From NCBI GenBank assembly GCA_017960415.1, contig JAGCZE010000186.1, positions 1 to 9,118 of the forward strand: a stretch of 9,118 nucleotides of DNA. The letters run 5' to 3'. The translations under genes and the position numbers were made by a program. Shown here one piece after another: positions 1 through 6,796 of this stretch (its first letter is position 1; every line of letters starts with the position of its first letter). Below the pieces are notes generated by a model, which was not told the origin of the DNA, made no database searches, and was given only the letters and a program-made list of their open reading frames with translations. This DNA is from Lachnospiraceae bacterium (GTDB lineage Bacteria > Bacillota_A > Clostridia > Lachnospirales > Lachnospiraceae).

Positions 1-1845
1 AACATTCGCACCGTCCTCGGTACCGAGTGTCACAGCGCCGTTCAGCATGAATTTCATATTGCCGGTGCCGCTGGCTTCCTTCGATGCAAGCGAGATCTGC
101 TCGGAAATATCGGCTGCGGGGATCAGCTTCTCGGCGAAGGATACATTGTAGTTTTCAAGCATTACGATCTTCAGATAAGGGCTTACCTTGGGGTCGTTCT
201 CAACAACCTTGCCGAAGGTAATGATCGCATGGATGATATCCTTGGCAATTCTGTAGGCAGGTGCGGCCTTGGCACCGAAGAATACCGTAACCGGCCTTAC
301 AGGCTTCTCACCTTTCTTGATCTTTTTATATTCGTAAATAGCCCAGAGAAGATTGAGCTGCTGCCTCTTATACTCATGCAGTCTCTTTGCCTGTACGTCA
401 AATACGGATGTGGGATCAACCTTTACGCCCTGGGCTTTCTCAAGCCAGGCAGCAAAATCGCGCTTTTTCCCAGCTTTGATGTCAAGCAGCTCTTCGCAAA
501 CCGACCCGCCGAGCTTCTCGAGCTCATCGGCATCTTTGATCCATTTGTCGCCGATCTTTGAAGTGATCATTGCCGACAGCTCGGGATTGCACATTTTCAG
601 CCATCTGCGGAATGTGATACCGTTGGTCTTATTGTTGAATTTCTCAGGATACAGCTTGTAGAAAGGCGCAAGCTCCGAATTCTTCAGGATCTCCGTATGA
701 AGTCTTGCAACGCCGTTAATACTGTGGGAGAAATGAATATCCATATTTGCCATATGAATATTGCCCTGTTTGTCAATGATCTGGACAAAGGGATCTTTGC
801 TTCTCTTGGCGGCGGTCTTGTTCAGGCGCTCAATGATCGGCAGCAGCTGGGGAACCGCGGTCTCCAGATAATACTTCGGCCAGGTTTCAAGCGCTTCCGC
901 AAGTATTGTATGGTTTGTATATGCGCAGACATTTGTTACGATCTCATAGCTTTCCTTTTCGTCTATTCCGCGCTCGGTCAGCAGTCTGATCAGTTCGGGA
1001 ATGACCATGGAAGGATGAGTATCGTTGATCTGAATAGCCGCATAATCAGCCAGATCATGCAGATTGCTGCCCTTTGCGACACATTCCTCCAGTATCCACT
1101 GAGCCGCATTGCTGACCATGAAATATTCCTGATATACACGCAGGATCCTGCCTGCCTCGTCGCTGTCATCGGGATACAGGAACAGAGTCAGGTTCTTCAG
1201 ATAATCGTTTTTATCGAAATTGATGCGGTTCTTTACGAGTCTTTCATCGATCGTGTCAAGGTCGAACAGACGCAGAGTCGTACATTTGCTGTCATAACCG
1301 GTCACTGCGATCTCATACATCGTCGAAGTAACCTCGGCATTGCCCAGGCGCACCTTGTAATGCTTATCCGAGCGCTTCATCCAGCTCTCCTTGCCCCAGG
1401 TGAGCCACTTGTCCGGAGTCTCATACTGCTTGCCTTCGGCAAATGACTGCTTGAACAGTCCGCAGTGATAAGCCAGTCCGATCCCGTCAGCCGGAAGACC
1501 GAGGGTTGCAAGGGAATCGATAAAACATGCTGCAAGACGTCCGAGTCCGCCGTTTCCCAAAGACGGCTCATCCTCGAATTCCTCCAGTTCCGTAAGGCTT
1601 CTGCCAGCTGCCTCCAGCTCCTTCTTAACATCTTCGTAAATACCGAGATTGATCAGGTTGTTGCTGAGAAGCTTGCCGATCAGAAACTCAGCGGATATAT
1701 AATAAACTTTCTTCTTTCCCTCGTTGTAGCCGACTTCCTTTGCCTTGTCGGATACATATTCCAGTACAGCATTAAAAAGTTCAAGCTGTGTACATTCATT
1801 GAGAGGCTTCGATGTGTAATCTTTAATGGCAGTATTTTTTTTCAT
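1..1845 (-). CDS. glgP: Glycogen/starch/maltodextrin phosphorylase, C-terminus cut by the window edge
   Basis: This enzyme removes glucose from the non-reducing ends of alpha-1,4-glucans with inorganic phosphate, giving glucose-1-phosphate in the cytoplasm, and uses PLP as cofactor. The 615 visible codons begin at ATG 1845 and are open to base 1. Family signatures seen: YYISAEFLIG at residues 48-57, LGNGGLGRLAACF at 96-108, QINDTHP at 272-278, RLHEYKRQ at 488-495, and the PLP-lysine motif SGTGNMKF at 592-599 with Lys598 as the expected Schiff-base lysine. The N-terminus is short and starts almost directly at the catalytic fold, as in bacterial enzymes, so it lacks the long regulatory extension of animal phosphorylases. 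Family members are usually about 750-850 residues, so roughly the last 140 or more residues lie outside. AGGAG stands about 10 nt before the ATG. It is divergent from the AraC regulator. GlgP and MalP cannot be separated from the sequence alone. Confidence 0.96.
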   Translation of the reverse strand, partial: MKKNTAIKDYTSKPLNECTQLELFNAVLEYVSDKAKEVGYNEGKKKVYYISAEFLIGKLLSNNLINLGIYEDVKKELEAAGRSLTELEEFEDEPSLGNGGLGRLAACFIDSLATLGLPADGIGLAYHCGLFKQSFAEGKQYETPDKWLTWGKESWMKRSDKHYKVRLGNAEVTSTMYEIAVTGYDSKCTTLRLFDLDTIDERLVKNRINFDKNDYLKNLTLFLYPDDSDEAGRILRVYQEYFMVSNAAQWILEECVAKGSNLHDLADYAAIQINDTHPSMVIPELIRLLTERGIDEKESYEIVTNVCAYTNHTILAEALETWPKYYLETAVPQLLPIIERLNKTAAKRSKDPFVQIIDKQGNIHMANMDIHFSHSINGVARLHTEILKNSELAPFYKLYPEKFNNKTNGITFRRWLKMCNPELSAMITSKIGDKWIKDADELEKLGGSVCEELLDIKAGKKRDFAAWLEKAQGVKVDPTSVFDVQAKRLHEYKRQQLNLLWAIYEYKKIKKGEKPVRPVTVFFGAKAAPAYRIAKDIIHAIITFGKVVENDPKVSPYLKIVMLENYNVSFAEKLIPAADISEQISLASKEASGTGNMKFMLNGAVTLGTEDGANV

Positions 1846-1930
1846 AAATCATATTCTCCTTTTTTGATCCGGTTTCAGATCCATTGATTTGCAGTCATGG
1901 TTCCGGTAGTTATGTTTCCAACCGTCGATC

Positions 1931-1946
1931 ATTATCGATTATCTCA
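1931..1946 (-). promoter_or_regulatory. Candidate extended -10 promoter for glycogen phosphorylase
   Basis: On the minus strand TGAGATAAT (1946-1938) matches an extended -10 element (TG-N-GATAAT). A second GATAAT occurs seven bases on (1936-1931), so the site is a tandem repeat of ATTATC on the plus strand and also an imperfect palindrome centred on ATCGAT (1931-1942). No good -35 box is seen at the right distance. Initiation here would give a leader of roughly 85 nt before the ATG at 1845. I saw no clear catabolite-repression (cre) match in the leader. The assignment rests on pattern only. Confidence 0.3.
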
Positions 1947-1983
1947 TGACAATAACATCATAAGATCACCAATGATATTTTTC

Positions 1984-2013
1984 TTGCATTATTCCACCTA
2001 AAAATAGTACAAT
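1984..2013 (+). promoter_or_regulatory. Candidate sigma-A promoter of the AraC-family regulator gene
   Basis: TTGCAT (1984-1989) and TACAAT (2008-2013) are separated by 18 bp and resemble -35 and -10 boxes. The expected transcription start, near 2020, leaves a leader of about 20 nt that just holds the ribosome binding site AAGAGG (2028-2033). The -10 box lies inside a 6-bp inverted repeat that could be an operator. Confidence 0.45.
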
Positions 2014-2018
2014 ACTAT
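2004..2018. repeat. Inverted repeat over the -10 box, possible operator
   Basis: ATAGTA (2004-2009) and TACTAT (2013-2018) are perfect inverted copies around the trinucleotide CAA. The repeat covers the putative -10 hexamer of the regulator gene. Protein binding here would block transcription of the regulator. AraC proteins more often bind direct repeats, so a different repressor, or chance in AT-rich DNA, is also possible. Confidence 0.35.
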
Positions 2019-2041
2019 CATATCATTAAGAGGTTATGAAA

Positions 2042-2956
2042 ATGGAATTAGAAGAATATATACAATATCATGAATCCAAGCTGCATGAACAGCCCGGATT
2101 TTCATACAACACTTATCTATGCTCGATACCGCAGGATTTTGAAAAAGTCAACCTGCACTGGCATGAGCAGATGGAGATCATCTACATAAAAAAGGGCTCG
2201 GGAATCGTAACAGTCAACTTAAAACCAATGCAGGTTAGCGCCGGTTACATCATTCCGATCCTGCCCGGAGAACTGCATTCCATCAGTGTCGGCAACGGGG
2301 CTGACTCGAACAATGCGGAAAATGGGGCCTCAACCGGCAGGCAGGGGCATATGGAGTACGAAAATATCATTTTTTCATTGTCGATCCTGGACAGTATGGA
2401 AGAAAACGACTGGTGTAGAATAAATGTGATCCAGGCTCTGCAAAAGGGGACTCTGCATTTTTCCAGGCCTATCATACCCGGAACAGGCCTGCATGCTTCA
2501 GCTTCCGACGCTCTTGACAAAGCGGATATTGTCAGCGAGATGAGGTCCGAAGGATATCCTCTGCTGCTGAAAAGCTGTCTGTTCCGTTTTCTTTTCTCGC
2601 TCTACTCCCATCGGTCATCGGAAAGACCGGTATCCGCCTCTTCGCATGAACAGATCCTGAAGAAGATCATTATCTATGTGAGGGAACATTTTTCCGAGCA
2701 TATTACGATCGAAGATGCCGCCGCACATGTTGAATACAGTCCCTCTCATTTTATGCGTTTTTTCAAGCAGGAGACCGGTCACAGCTTTATCGATTATCTG
2801 AATGATTACCGTATTGCGTATGCGGGCTATCTGTTAAAAGAAAGCAACGACGCGATCGGGGAGATCGCGTCGCGCTGCGGATTTGATAATTTTTCGTATT
2901 TTATAAGACTGTTCAAGCGCAAATACGGTGTTACGCCGAAGGATTACAGAAAATAG
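2042..2956 (+). CDS. AraC-family transcriptional regulator with N-terminal cupin domain
   Basis: A cytoplasmic DNA-binding regulator that senses a ligand through a cupin-like arm domain and binds promoter DNA through two helix-turn-helix motifs. Numbering from the ATG at 2042 (304 aa), residues about 35-115 form the cupin, with the typical LHWHEQMEI segment (38-46) and PGELHSI (75-81). Residues about 205-303 form the AraC HTH domain: first HTH near 221-243 and second near 270-293, ending in the usual FKRKYGVTPKDYR tail. An in-frame ATG at 2036 lies only 2 nt after the AAGAGG ribosome binding site, whereas 2042 has 8 nt spacing, so 2042 is preferred. Residues about 84-106 (Gly/Asn/Ser-rich) look like an insertion in a cupin loop. 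Divergence from glycogen phosphorylase suggests control of glucan or sugar metabolism, but the ligand is unknown. Confidence 0.93.
   Translation: MELEEYIQYHESKLHEQPGFSYNTYLCSIPQDFEKVNLHWHEQMEIIYIKKGSGIVTVNLKPMQVSAGYIIPILPGELHSISVGNGADSNNAENGASTGRQGHMEYENIIFSLSILDSMEENDWCRINVIQALQKGTLHFSRPIIPGTGLHASASDALDKADIVSEMRSEGYPLLLKSCLFRFLFSLYSHRSSERPVSASSHEQILKKIIIYVREHFSEHITIEDAAAHVEYSPSHFMRFFKQETGHSFIDYLNDYRIAYAGYLLKESNDAIGEIASRCGFDNFSYFIRLFKRKYGVTPKDYRK
2848..2872. repeat. Perfect 10-bp inverted repeat inside the AraC HTH coding region
   Basis: CGACGCGATC (2848-2857) and GATCGCGTCG (2863-2872) are perfect complements separated by GGGGA. In RNA this would be a stable GC-rich hairpin. It lies in the codons of the second HTH (around residues 270-277), and no T-run follows, so it is not an intrinsic terminator. 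Confidence 0.6.
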
Positions 2957-3016
2957 TCATGTCGAGGGAATATTTTATACTGACATCACCTGATATGCTT
3001 ACATCGGGGATCTCAG

Positions 3017-3049
3017 CAGGATACTTAATGTTCTCCTGACACTCTTTTT
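3017..3049 (+). terminator. Weak candidate terminator of the AraC-family gene
   Basis: CAGGA (3017-3021) can pair with TCCTG (3034-3038) across a 12-nt loop, and five T residues follow at 3045-3049. The stem is short and the T-run starts 6 nt after it, so termination would be inefficient. It lies between the convergent regulator and membrane-protein genes, where a terminator is expected, and no better hairpin is seen there. Confidence 0.22.
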
Positions 3050-3068
3050 CATAATCTTTAATTCTCCC

Positions 3069-3581
3069 TTATTTCCTGTCAGCGTTTCCGGGCGCAGCTT
3101 CCTGCGGTCCGACCCCGTTCTTCTTCATAGCTATTTTGATAAAGATCGGCATGAAAATGAAAATCAGCACAAATCCTGCTGCCAGGCAGATCCATAATGA
3201 ACCCAAAAACATCTTTCCGAGGTTCATTGACTCAGCCGGAGCTCCATGGGAGATCGCACTTTTATAAGCGATGAAAACCATGATAAAGGTTATCAGCGGA
3301 GTGTAGATAATGTCTGAAATAAAGCTCTCCACACATCTTGCCGGCAGGCTTTGCGGCTTCAGCTTCAGTGCTTTGGTCGCACCATCCGTTACTTTTTTCA
3401 TCGGTATCAAAAATCCGATCAAAAGGCTGACTACGGTACTGACCAGAAAACTGATCAACCATCCGGGTACCGTAAAATGTCCGGACAGTCCGGTCCCTAT
3501 CAAAGACAGGAAAAAACTCATCGTAATTCCCATGCAGATACTGACCGTCATCCCGATCTTCTTCATTTTCTTCGGATCCAT
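3069..3581 (-). CDS. Four-helix membrane protein, DUF2798-like
   Basis: A small integral membrane protein of unknown biochemical role. From the ATG at 3581 it has 170 residues with four hydrophobic segments at about 10-32, 37-60, 88-108 and 126-152, joined by charged loops (MKKVTDGATK near 61-70). The last helix ends in the basic KIAMKKNG, and a polar tail follows. The repeated two-helix layout and the overall style match DUF2798-type proteins, from memory. An ATG five codons upstream (3596) is in frame but lacks a good ribosome binding site. That ATG overlaps GAGGG (3594-3590), which sits 8 nt before the 3581 ATG, so 3581 is the likelier start. The gene follows yqeY after about 84 bp and may be its last operon partner or separately expressed. 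After the TAA, the same frame stays open for 45 more codons. Confidence 0.75.
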   Translation of the reverse strand: MDPKKMKKIGMTVSICMGITMSFFLSLIGTGLSGHFTVPGWLISFLVSTVVSLLIGFLIPMKKVTDGATKALKLKPQSLPARCVESFISDIIYTPLITFIMVFIAYKSAISHGAPAESMNLGKMFLGSLWICLAAGFVLIFIFMPIFIKIAMKKNGVGPQEAAPGNADRK

Positions 3582-3652
3582 TTTATTTGCCCTCATCCCA
3601 GTTATTATTAATTATCCAAAAATATTTCTGTTTTCGATCGATAGCATTATTT

Positions 3653-3673
3653 TGGGATTTCGACCTCATCCCA
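3653..3673 (-). repeat. Small hairpin at the 3' end of yqeY
   Basis: TGGGAT (3653-3658) and ATCCCA (3668-3673) are perfect inverted copies with a 9-nt spacer, and the repeat begins within the last codons of yqeY. On the minus strand the hairpin is followed by AAAATAAT rather than a T-run, so it is not a convincing intrinsic terminator. It could stabilise the 3' end of the transcript or cause a pause. Confidence 0.3.
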
Positions 3674-4103
3674 GCAGTTTTCCCACTACTTCATTTATGA
3701 TCTTGCCGTCTGCCTTGCCTTTAAGTTCAGCCATCGCAGCTTTCATAACCTGTCCTTTATTGCCGCTTGCGAGCACATCGGCGAATTTCTCCTTCAGGAT
3801 CTTTTCCACCTCTTCGGCAGAGAACATCTTGGGTGCGTATTCCTCAAATACGGCAAGTCTTGCGGTATATTCGGCCTTCAGCTCGGCACGCGAGTCAGGG
3901 CAGGTATCGATCTGCTCCTTTACGCTCTTGATCTCCTTCAGTATGGCCTGATCTGTCATCTCGTCCGGAATATCATCCCTGCAGCCGGCATCGATGGCCA
4001 GCTTCTTTGTTGCCGAGACCAGCGCTGAAAGTGCATCCTTGCGCACCTTGTCGTGATCCTTCATTGCCTGCATCATGTCTTTTTGAAGTTTTGTAAATTG
4101 CAT
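3666..4103 (-). CDS. yqeY: YqeY family protein (GatB/YqeY domain)
   Basis: A small cytoplasmic protein related to the C-terminal tail domain of GatB, the tRNA-binding region of the Asp/Glu-tRNA amidotransferase. A precise role of stand-alone YqeY has not been settled; tRNA interaction is the usual suggestion. The 145-residue length is typical. Visible landmarks are the helical N-terminal part starting LQKDMMQAMK, the lysine/glutamate-rich middle with AVFEEYAPKMFSAEEVEKIL, and the GatB-like C-terminal stretch GNKGQVMKAAM followed by INEVVGKLLG. A strong site (GGAGGG, 7 nt spacing) precedes the ATG. It lies about 112 bp downstream of the Nnr gene with a weak hairpin between them. In many Firmicutes yqeY follows rpsU; no rpsU is seen here. 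Confidence 0.93.
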   Translation of the reverse strand: MQFTKLQKDMMQAMKDHDKVRKDALSALVSATKKLAIDAGCRDDIPDEMTDQAILKEIKSVKEQIDTCPDSRAELKAEYTARLAVFEEYAPKMFSAEEVEKILKEKFADVLASGNKGQVMKAAMAELKGKADGKIINEVVGKLLG

Positions 4104-4141
4104 GTCTGAACCCTCCCTGAAAATATATAAACTGTTATTAT

Positions 4142-4168
4142 AAACGGATGATTAGAAATCCGCTTTTT
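4142..4168. terminator. Terminator-like hairpin between nnr and yqeY
   Basis: AAACGGAT (4142-4149) can pair with ATCCGCTT (4158-4165), with one G-U wobble in RNA and an 8-nt loop. Leftward transcripts from the redox operon meet the stem followed by TTTATAATAA, a poor U-tract. Rightward transcripts would meet TTTTT (4164-4168). It may partly reduce read-through into yqeY or act as a weak two-way barrier. Confidence 0.35.
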
Positions 4169-4215
4169 ATCTGGATTGGTATACGGACACAGTGTTATGT
4201 CATCTTATCCGGTAG

Positions 4216-6027
4216 TCACACCAGACCCGAAATGACATCCGTAATACACGAAACCGTATCGCTTGCGATCATGCTGATGGAATTGGTGCGCTCCTGCGCC
4301 AGCTCACCGGCTTTTCCGTTGATATATGCCCCGACAGCCACTGAAAATGCAAGGCCTGTTTTCGGTGTTCCCGCAAATGCTGTACTGTTATTCATCGGTG
4401 TTTCCAATGAAACATCATTACTGCTGTTTTCTGAAGCTTTCAACAGATCCGGGGTACTACTGCCGGACAGCTTTGCGTGACATGCCATCTCAGGCAGATA
4501 AGCGCATACCGCGGCAAGAATACCCGATAACACATCCCCGCTTCCTGCGGTAGCCATTCCGGCACAGCCTGCATCGGTAATGTATGTAATATTACCGTCC
4601 GTAATGATCGTTGACGGTCCTTTTAGAAGCAGTATCAGCTTATGATCGAGAGCATATCTCCGGGCATGTTCTATCGGTGTAGAAAGAATCTCATTTATAA
4701 CTTCATTCCCTGAGTGTTGAGGACTTTCAATCTTTTCACTGACAAGCAGCCTTGAAAATTCCTTGATATGAGGTGTCAGGATCAGCTGAGCTTTTGTCTG
4801 CCGGATCTTTTCGGGATCCGTTCTTGGTAGCAGTGTCAGCCCATCGGCATCTATGATCAGTCTTCCTGTGTAATTGTCCAGCAAATAATCCAGGATCTTT
4901 GCGGTTTCTTCGGTTATGCCGATCCCCATTCCAAAAGCGACCGTTTTTACATTTGAGATCAGCTCTGCGATCTCGCTCTCAACAAACCTTGCTTCACCGT
5001 CATCATCGGACAGCGGAAATAGCGTACTTTCCAGGATATTTGACGCAACGACAGGACATAATGAGCTCGGGACCGCTATCTTTACAACACCTGCACCTGC
5101 GCGCATTGCAGCATTTGCCATCGCAGCCAGACGGATCGCACCGCTGTAACGTTTCGAACCGCCGATCAGGGCTACATATCCGTAAGTTCCCTTGTTCGAA
5201 TAATTGAAACGCGGTGCAAAAAAAGGCTTTAGATCAGTCTTTTCCAGAAGATAGAAGGGTCTGTCAACCGGTGTGATGCCGATATCGCAGTTGATCTTCC
5301 TCTTCATCATGTCCTTCGCCATATTCAGGAAATGGCCGGGTTTGAAGCTTCCGATGGATATCGTGAGATCCGAAATGACACAGCCGGCATTATTATTTGT
5401 CCCGGAAATCTTGTGTGAGGTCGGCTCCGGTTTGACATCTTCCCCTGTATAGGGCTCATGCTCCGGTCTGACGACCACGCTTTCTGCCATCCCCGAATCA
5501 CCGTTCAGGCCGCTGTTGATGTCAACGGAAATCACATATGCTCCGCTTGTATTGATGGCATTTATGATATCTGCTGCCTTGCCGCGGACATCTCCCTTAA
5601 AACCGGTTCCGAATAAACAATCTACTATAGTAGAATATGTGCTGAGTTCAGCCGCCGATATATGCGCACAACTTATTTCTTCTGAATCTTTCTCAGTGTT
5701 TTGCGACTCTCCGGACATTCCCGGGATTTTTACACTGATACCTGCTTCCCTGCATATATCAAAATAATACTTTCCGTCCTCGGAAAACTTCTCTTCAAGC
5801 AAGATCAGTGTACAGGCAATCCCCGCATCATGCAGGAGTTTCGCAAGAACATATCCGTCTCCGGCGTTGTTGCCCGTTCCGCATACGATCGCTACAGGCG
5901 GCTTCCACTCCGCATTTTCGAAAATGGCCCTGCCGGCCCTCATCATCAGTTCCCTGCCGGAAATACCGCTTCTGATCGTATTTGCGTCGCTTTCGCGCAT
6001 ATTTCCGACCGATAGTATCTCTATCAT
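4216..6027 (-). CDS. nnr: Bifunctional NAD(P)H-hydrate epimerase / ADP-dependent (S)-NAD(P)H-hydrate dehydratase
   Basis: A metabolite-repair enzyme of 603 residues. NAD(P)H is damaged by hydration to NAD(P)HX. The N-terminal YjeF_N domain interconverts the R and S epimers, and the C-terminal ribokinase-like domain dehydrates the S form using ADP, restoring NAD(P)H. N-domain motifs are GTGNNAGDGYVLA (50-62), VDCLFGTGFKGDVRG (135-149) and VDINSGLNGDSG (168-179). C-domain motifs are GGSKRYSGAIRLAA (289-302), LTPHIKEFSRLL (417-428), KGPSTI (469-474) and AGSGDVLSG (494-502), with Asp498 as the expected catalytic base. Two polar stretches look inserted: about 184-217 in the epimerase domain and about 511-556 after AGSGDVLSG. 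The start at 6027 has AAAGG 6 nt upstream, overlapping the stop region of the phosphoesterase gene 10 bp away, which supports translational coupling. Confidence 0.95.
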   Translation of the reverse strand: MIEILSVGNMRESDANTIRSGISGRELMMRAGRAIFENAEWKPPVAIVCGTGNNAGDGYVLAKLLHDAGIACTLILLEEKFSEDGKYYFDICREAGISVKIPGMSGESQNTEKDSEEISCAHISAAELSTYSTIVDCLFGTGFKGDVRGKAADIINAINTSGAYVISVDINSGLNGDSGMAESVVVRPEHEPYTGEDVKPEPTSHKISGTNNNAGCVISDLTISIGSFKPGHFLNMAKDMMKRKINCDIGITPVDRPFYLLEKTDLKPFFAPRFNYSNKGTYGYVALIGGSKRYSGAIRLAAMANAAMRAGAGVVKIAVPSSLCPVVASNILESTLFPLSDDDGEARFVESEIAELISNVKTVAFGMGIGITEETAKILDYLLDNYTGRLIIDADGLTLLPRTDPEKIRQTKAQLILTPHIKEFSRLLVSEKIESPQHSGNEVINEILSTPIEHARRYALDHKLILLLKGPSTIITDGNITYITDAGCAGMATAGSGDVLSGILAAVCAYLPEMACHAKLSGSSTPDLLKASENSSNDVSLETPMNNSTAFAGTPKTGLAFSVAVGAYINGKAGELAQERTNSISMIASDTVSCITDVISGLV

Positions 6028-6037
6028 CTGTAACCTT

Positions 6038-6763
6038 TCATCTTAAGCCAAGCTGATATGTCCTGTAGACTTCACCGTCCAGCGTTTTCCAGCTAAAGAG
6101 GATTTTCCCGGATTCAGCCGTCTGCTCCTGTTCCTTCTCTCCTGTTTTTTCTGTTTGTCGGGAATATAGGGCCGCATCCTCCGTCTCCAGAGTCATATAG
6201 CTGTGCTGCGAACCTGCCTTCGGTATCGAAACCGAACCCGGATTCATGCAGATTATACCGGATTCCGTGTCCGTCCCGGAACCTATGCCGGGATTCGTAC
6301 CTTCCGAACAAGCTGCAGGAGCAATGCCGATGTTGTCATGAGTCCCTTGCACCGGGCTTACTGTCTCACACATCGGAATGTGCGTGTGGCCATACAGCAG
6401 GATATCGCCGGTCTTTAGCGGAGGAAGCTTGTCCTTATTGTAAATATGCCCGTGGGTCGCATAGATTGCCCTGCTTCCCAAAGGAATGACCGCATAATCC
6501 GCCATTATCGGAAATTCCAGCACCATCTGGTCCACTTCTGCCTCACAGTTGCCGCGAATGCAGAAAATCTCGTTCTTATGCGCATTCAGAAGCTCTATGA
6601 CCTTCTTCGGAGCGTATCCTTCAGGAAGATCATTGCGGGGGCCGTGGTACAACAGATCCCCTAACAGCAGCATTCTGTCTGCTTTTTCACGTTCACAGGC
6701 CTCTATTAGTCTACTGCAGTAGAATTCAGATCCGTGTATATCCGAAGCAATCAACCATTTCAT
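6038..6763 (-). CDS. YfcE-type metallophosphoesterase with inserted polar loops
   Basis: A predicted two-metal phosphodiesterase of the YfcE/MJ0936 family, cytoplasmic, natural substrate unknown. From ATG 6763 it has 241 residues. Metal-site motifs: DIH (Asp8, His10), GDLLYHGPRN (35-44, Asp36), GNCE (71-74, Asn72), THGH (103-106) and GHTH (125-128, His126 and His128), then MNPGSVSIPK (173-182). Usual family length is about 160-185 residues. The excess comes from a Gly/Ser/Thr/Asn-rich insertion at about 137-168, between GHTH and NPGS, and a Glu/Gln/Lys-rich stretch at about 203-219. A longer reading from TTG at 6787 adds eight residues without a ribosome binding site, and MKWLIASDIHG is the normal N-terminus, so 6763 was chosen. 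It lies 33 bp after the nitroreductase gene and 10 bp before nnr, so they are likely co-transcribed. Confidence 0.92.
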   Translation of the reverse strand: MKWLIASDIHGSEFYCSRLIEACEREKADRMLLLGDLLYHGPRNDLPEGYAPKKVIELLNAHKNEIFCIRGNCEAEVDQMVLEFPIMADYAVIPLGSRAIYATHGHIYNKDKLPPLKTGDILLYGHTHIPMCETVSPVQGTHDNIGIAPAACSEGTNPGIGSGTDTESGIICMNPGSVSIPKAGSQHSYMTLETEDAALYSRQTEKTGEKEQEQTAESGKILFSWKTLDGEVYRTYQLGLR

Positions 6764-6796
6764 CGGTATTATCCAATCTATTATCAATTTATTATG

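Noticed and set aside
697..1446. 249-codon open frame on the plus strand
   Set aside because: It lies wholly antisense to glycogen phosphorylase, whose motifs are intact across it, shows no family motif, and lacks its own regulatory signals.
1846..1937. Riboswitch or structured leader of glycogen phosphorylase
   Set aside because: The leader of about 85 nt shows only short repeats (GATCC twice) and no recognisable aptamer or terminator hairpin.
3310..3951. 213-codon plus-strand frame
   Set aside because: It is antisense to both the membrane-protein gene and yqeY and spans the gap between them. Both minus-strand genes have ribosome binding sites and family features; this frame has none.
6219..6236. 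TTCGGT-ATCGAA-ACCGAA inverted repeat
   Set aside because: A 6-bp stem within the conserved coding stretch for GSVSIPKAG of the phosphoesterase, with no T-run or promoter context; probably a by-product of codon choice.
6764..6787. TTG start eight codons upstream for the YfcE-like gene
   Set aside because: No ribosome binding site precedes the TTG, and the family N-terminus begins directly at MKWLIASDIHG (ATG 6763).
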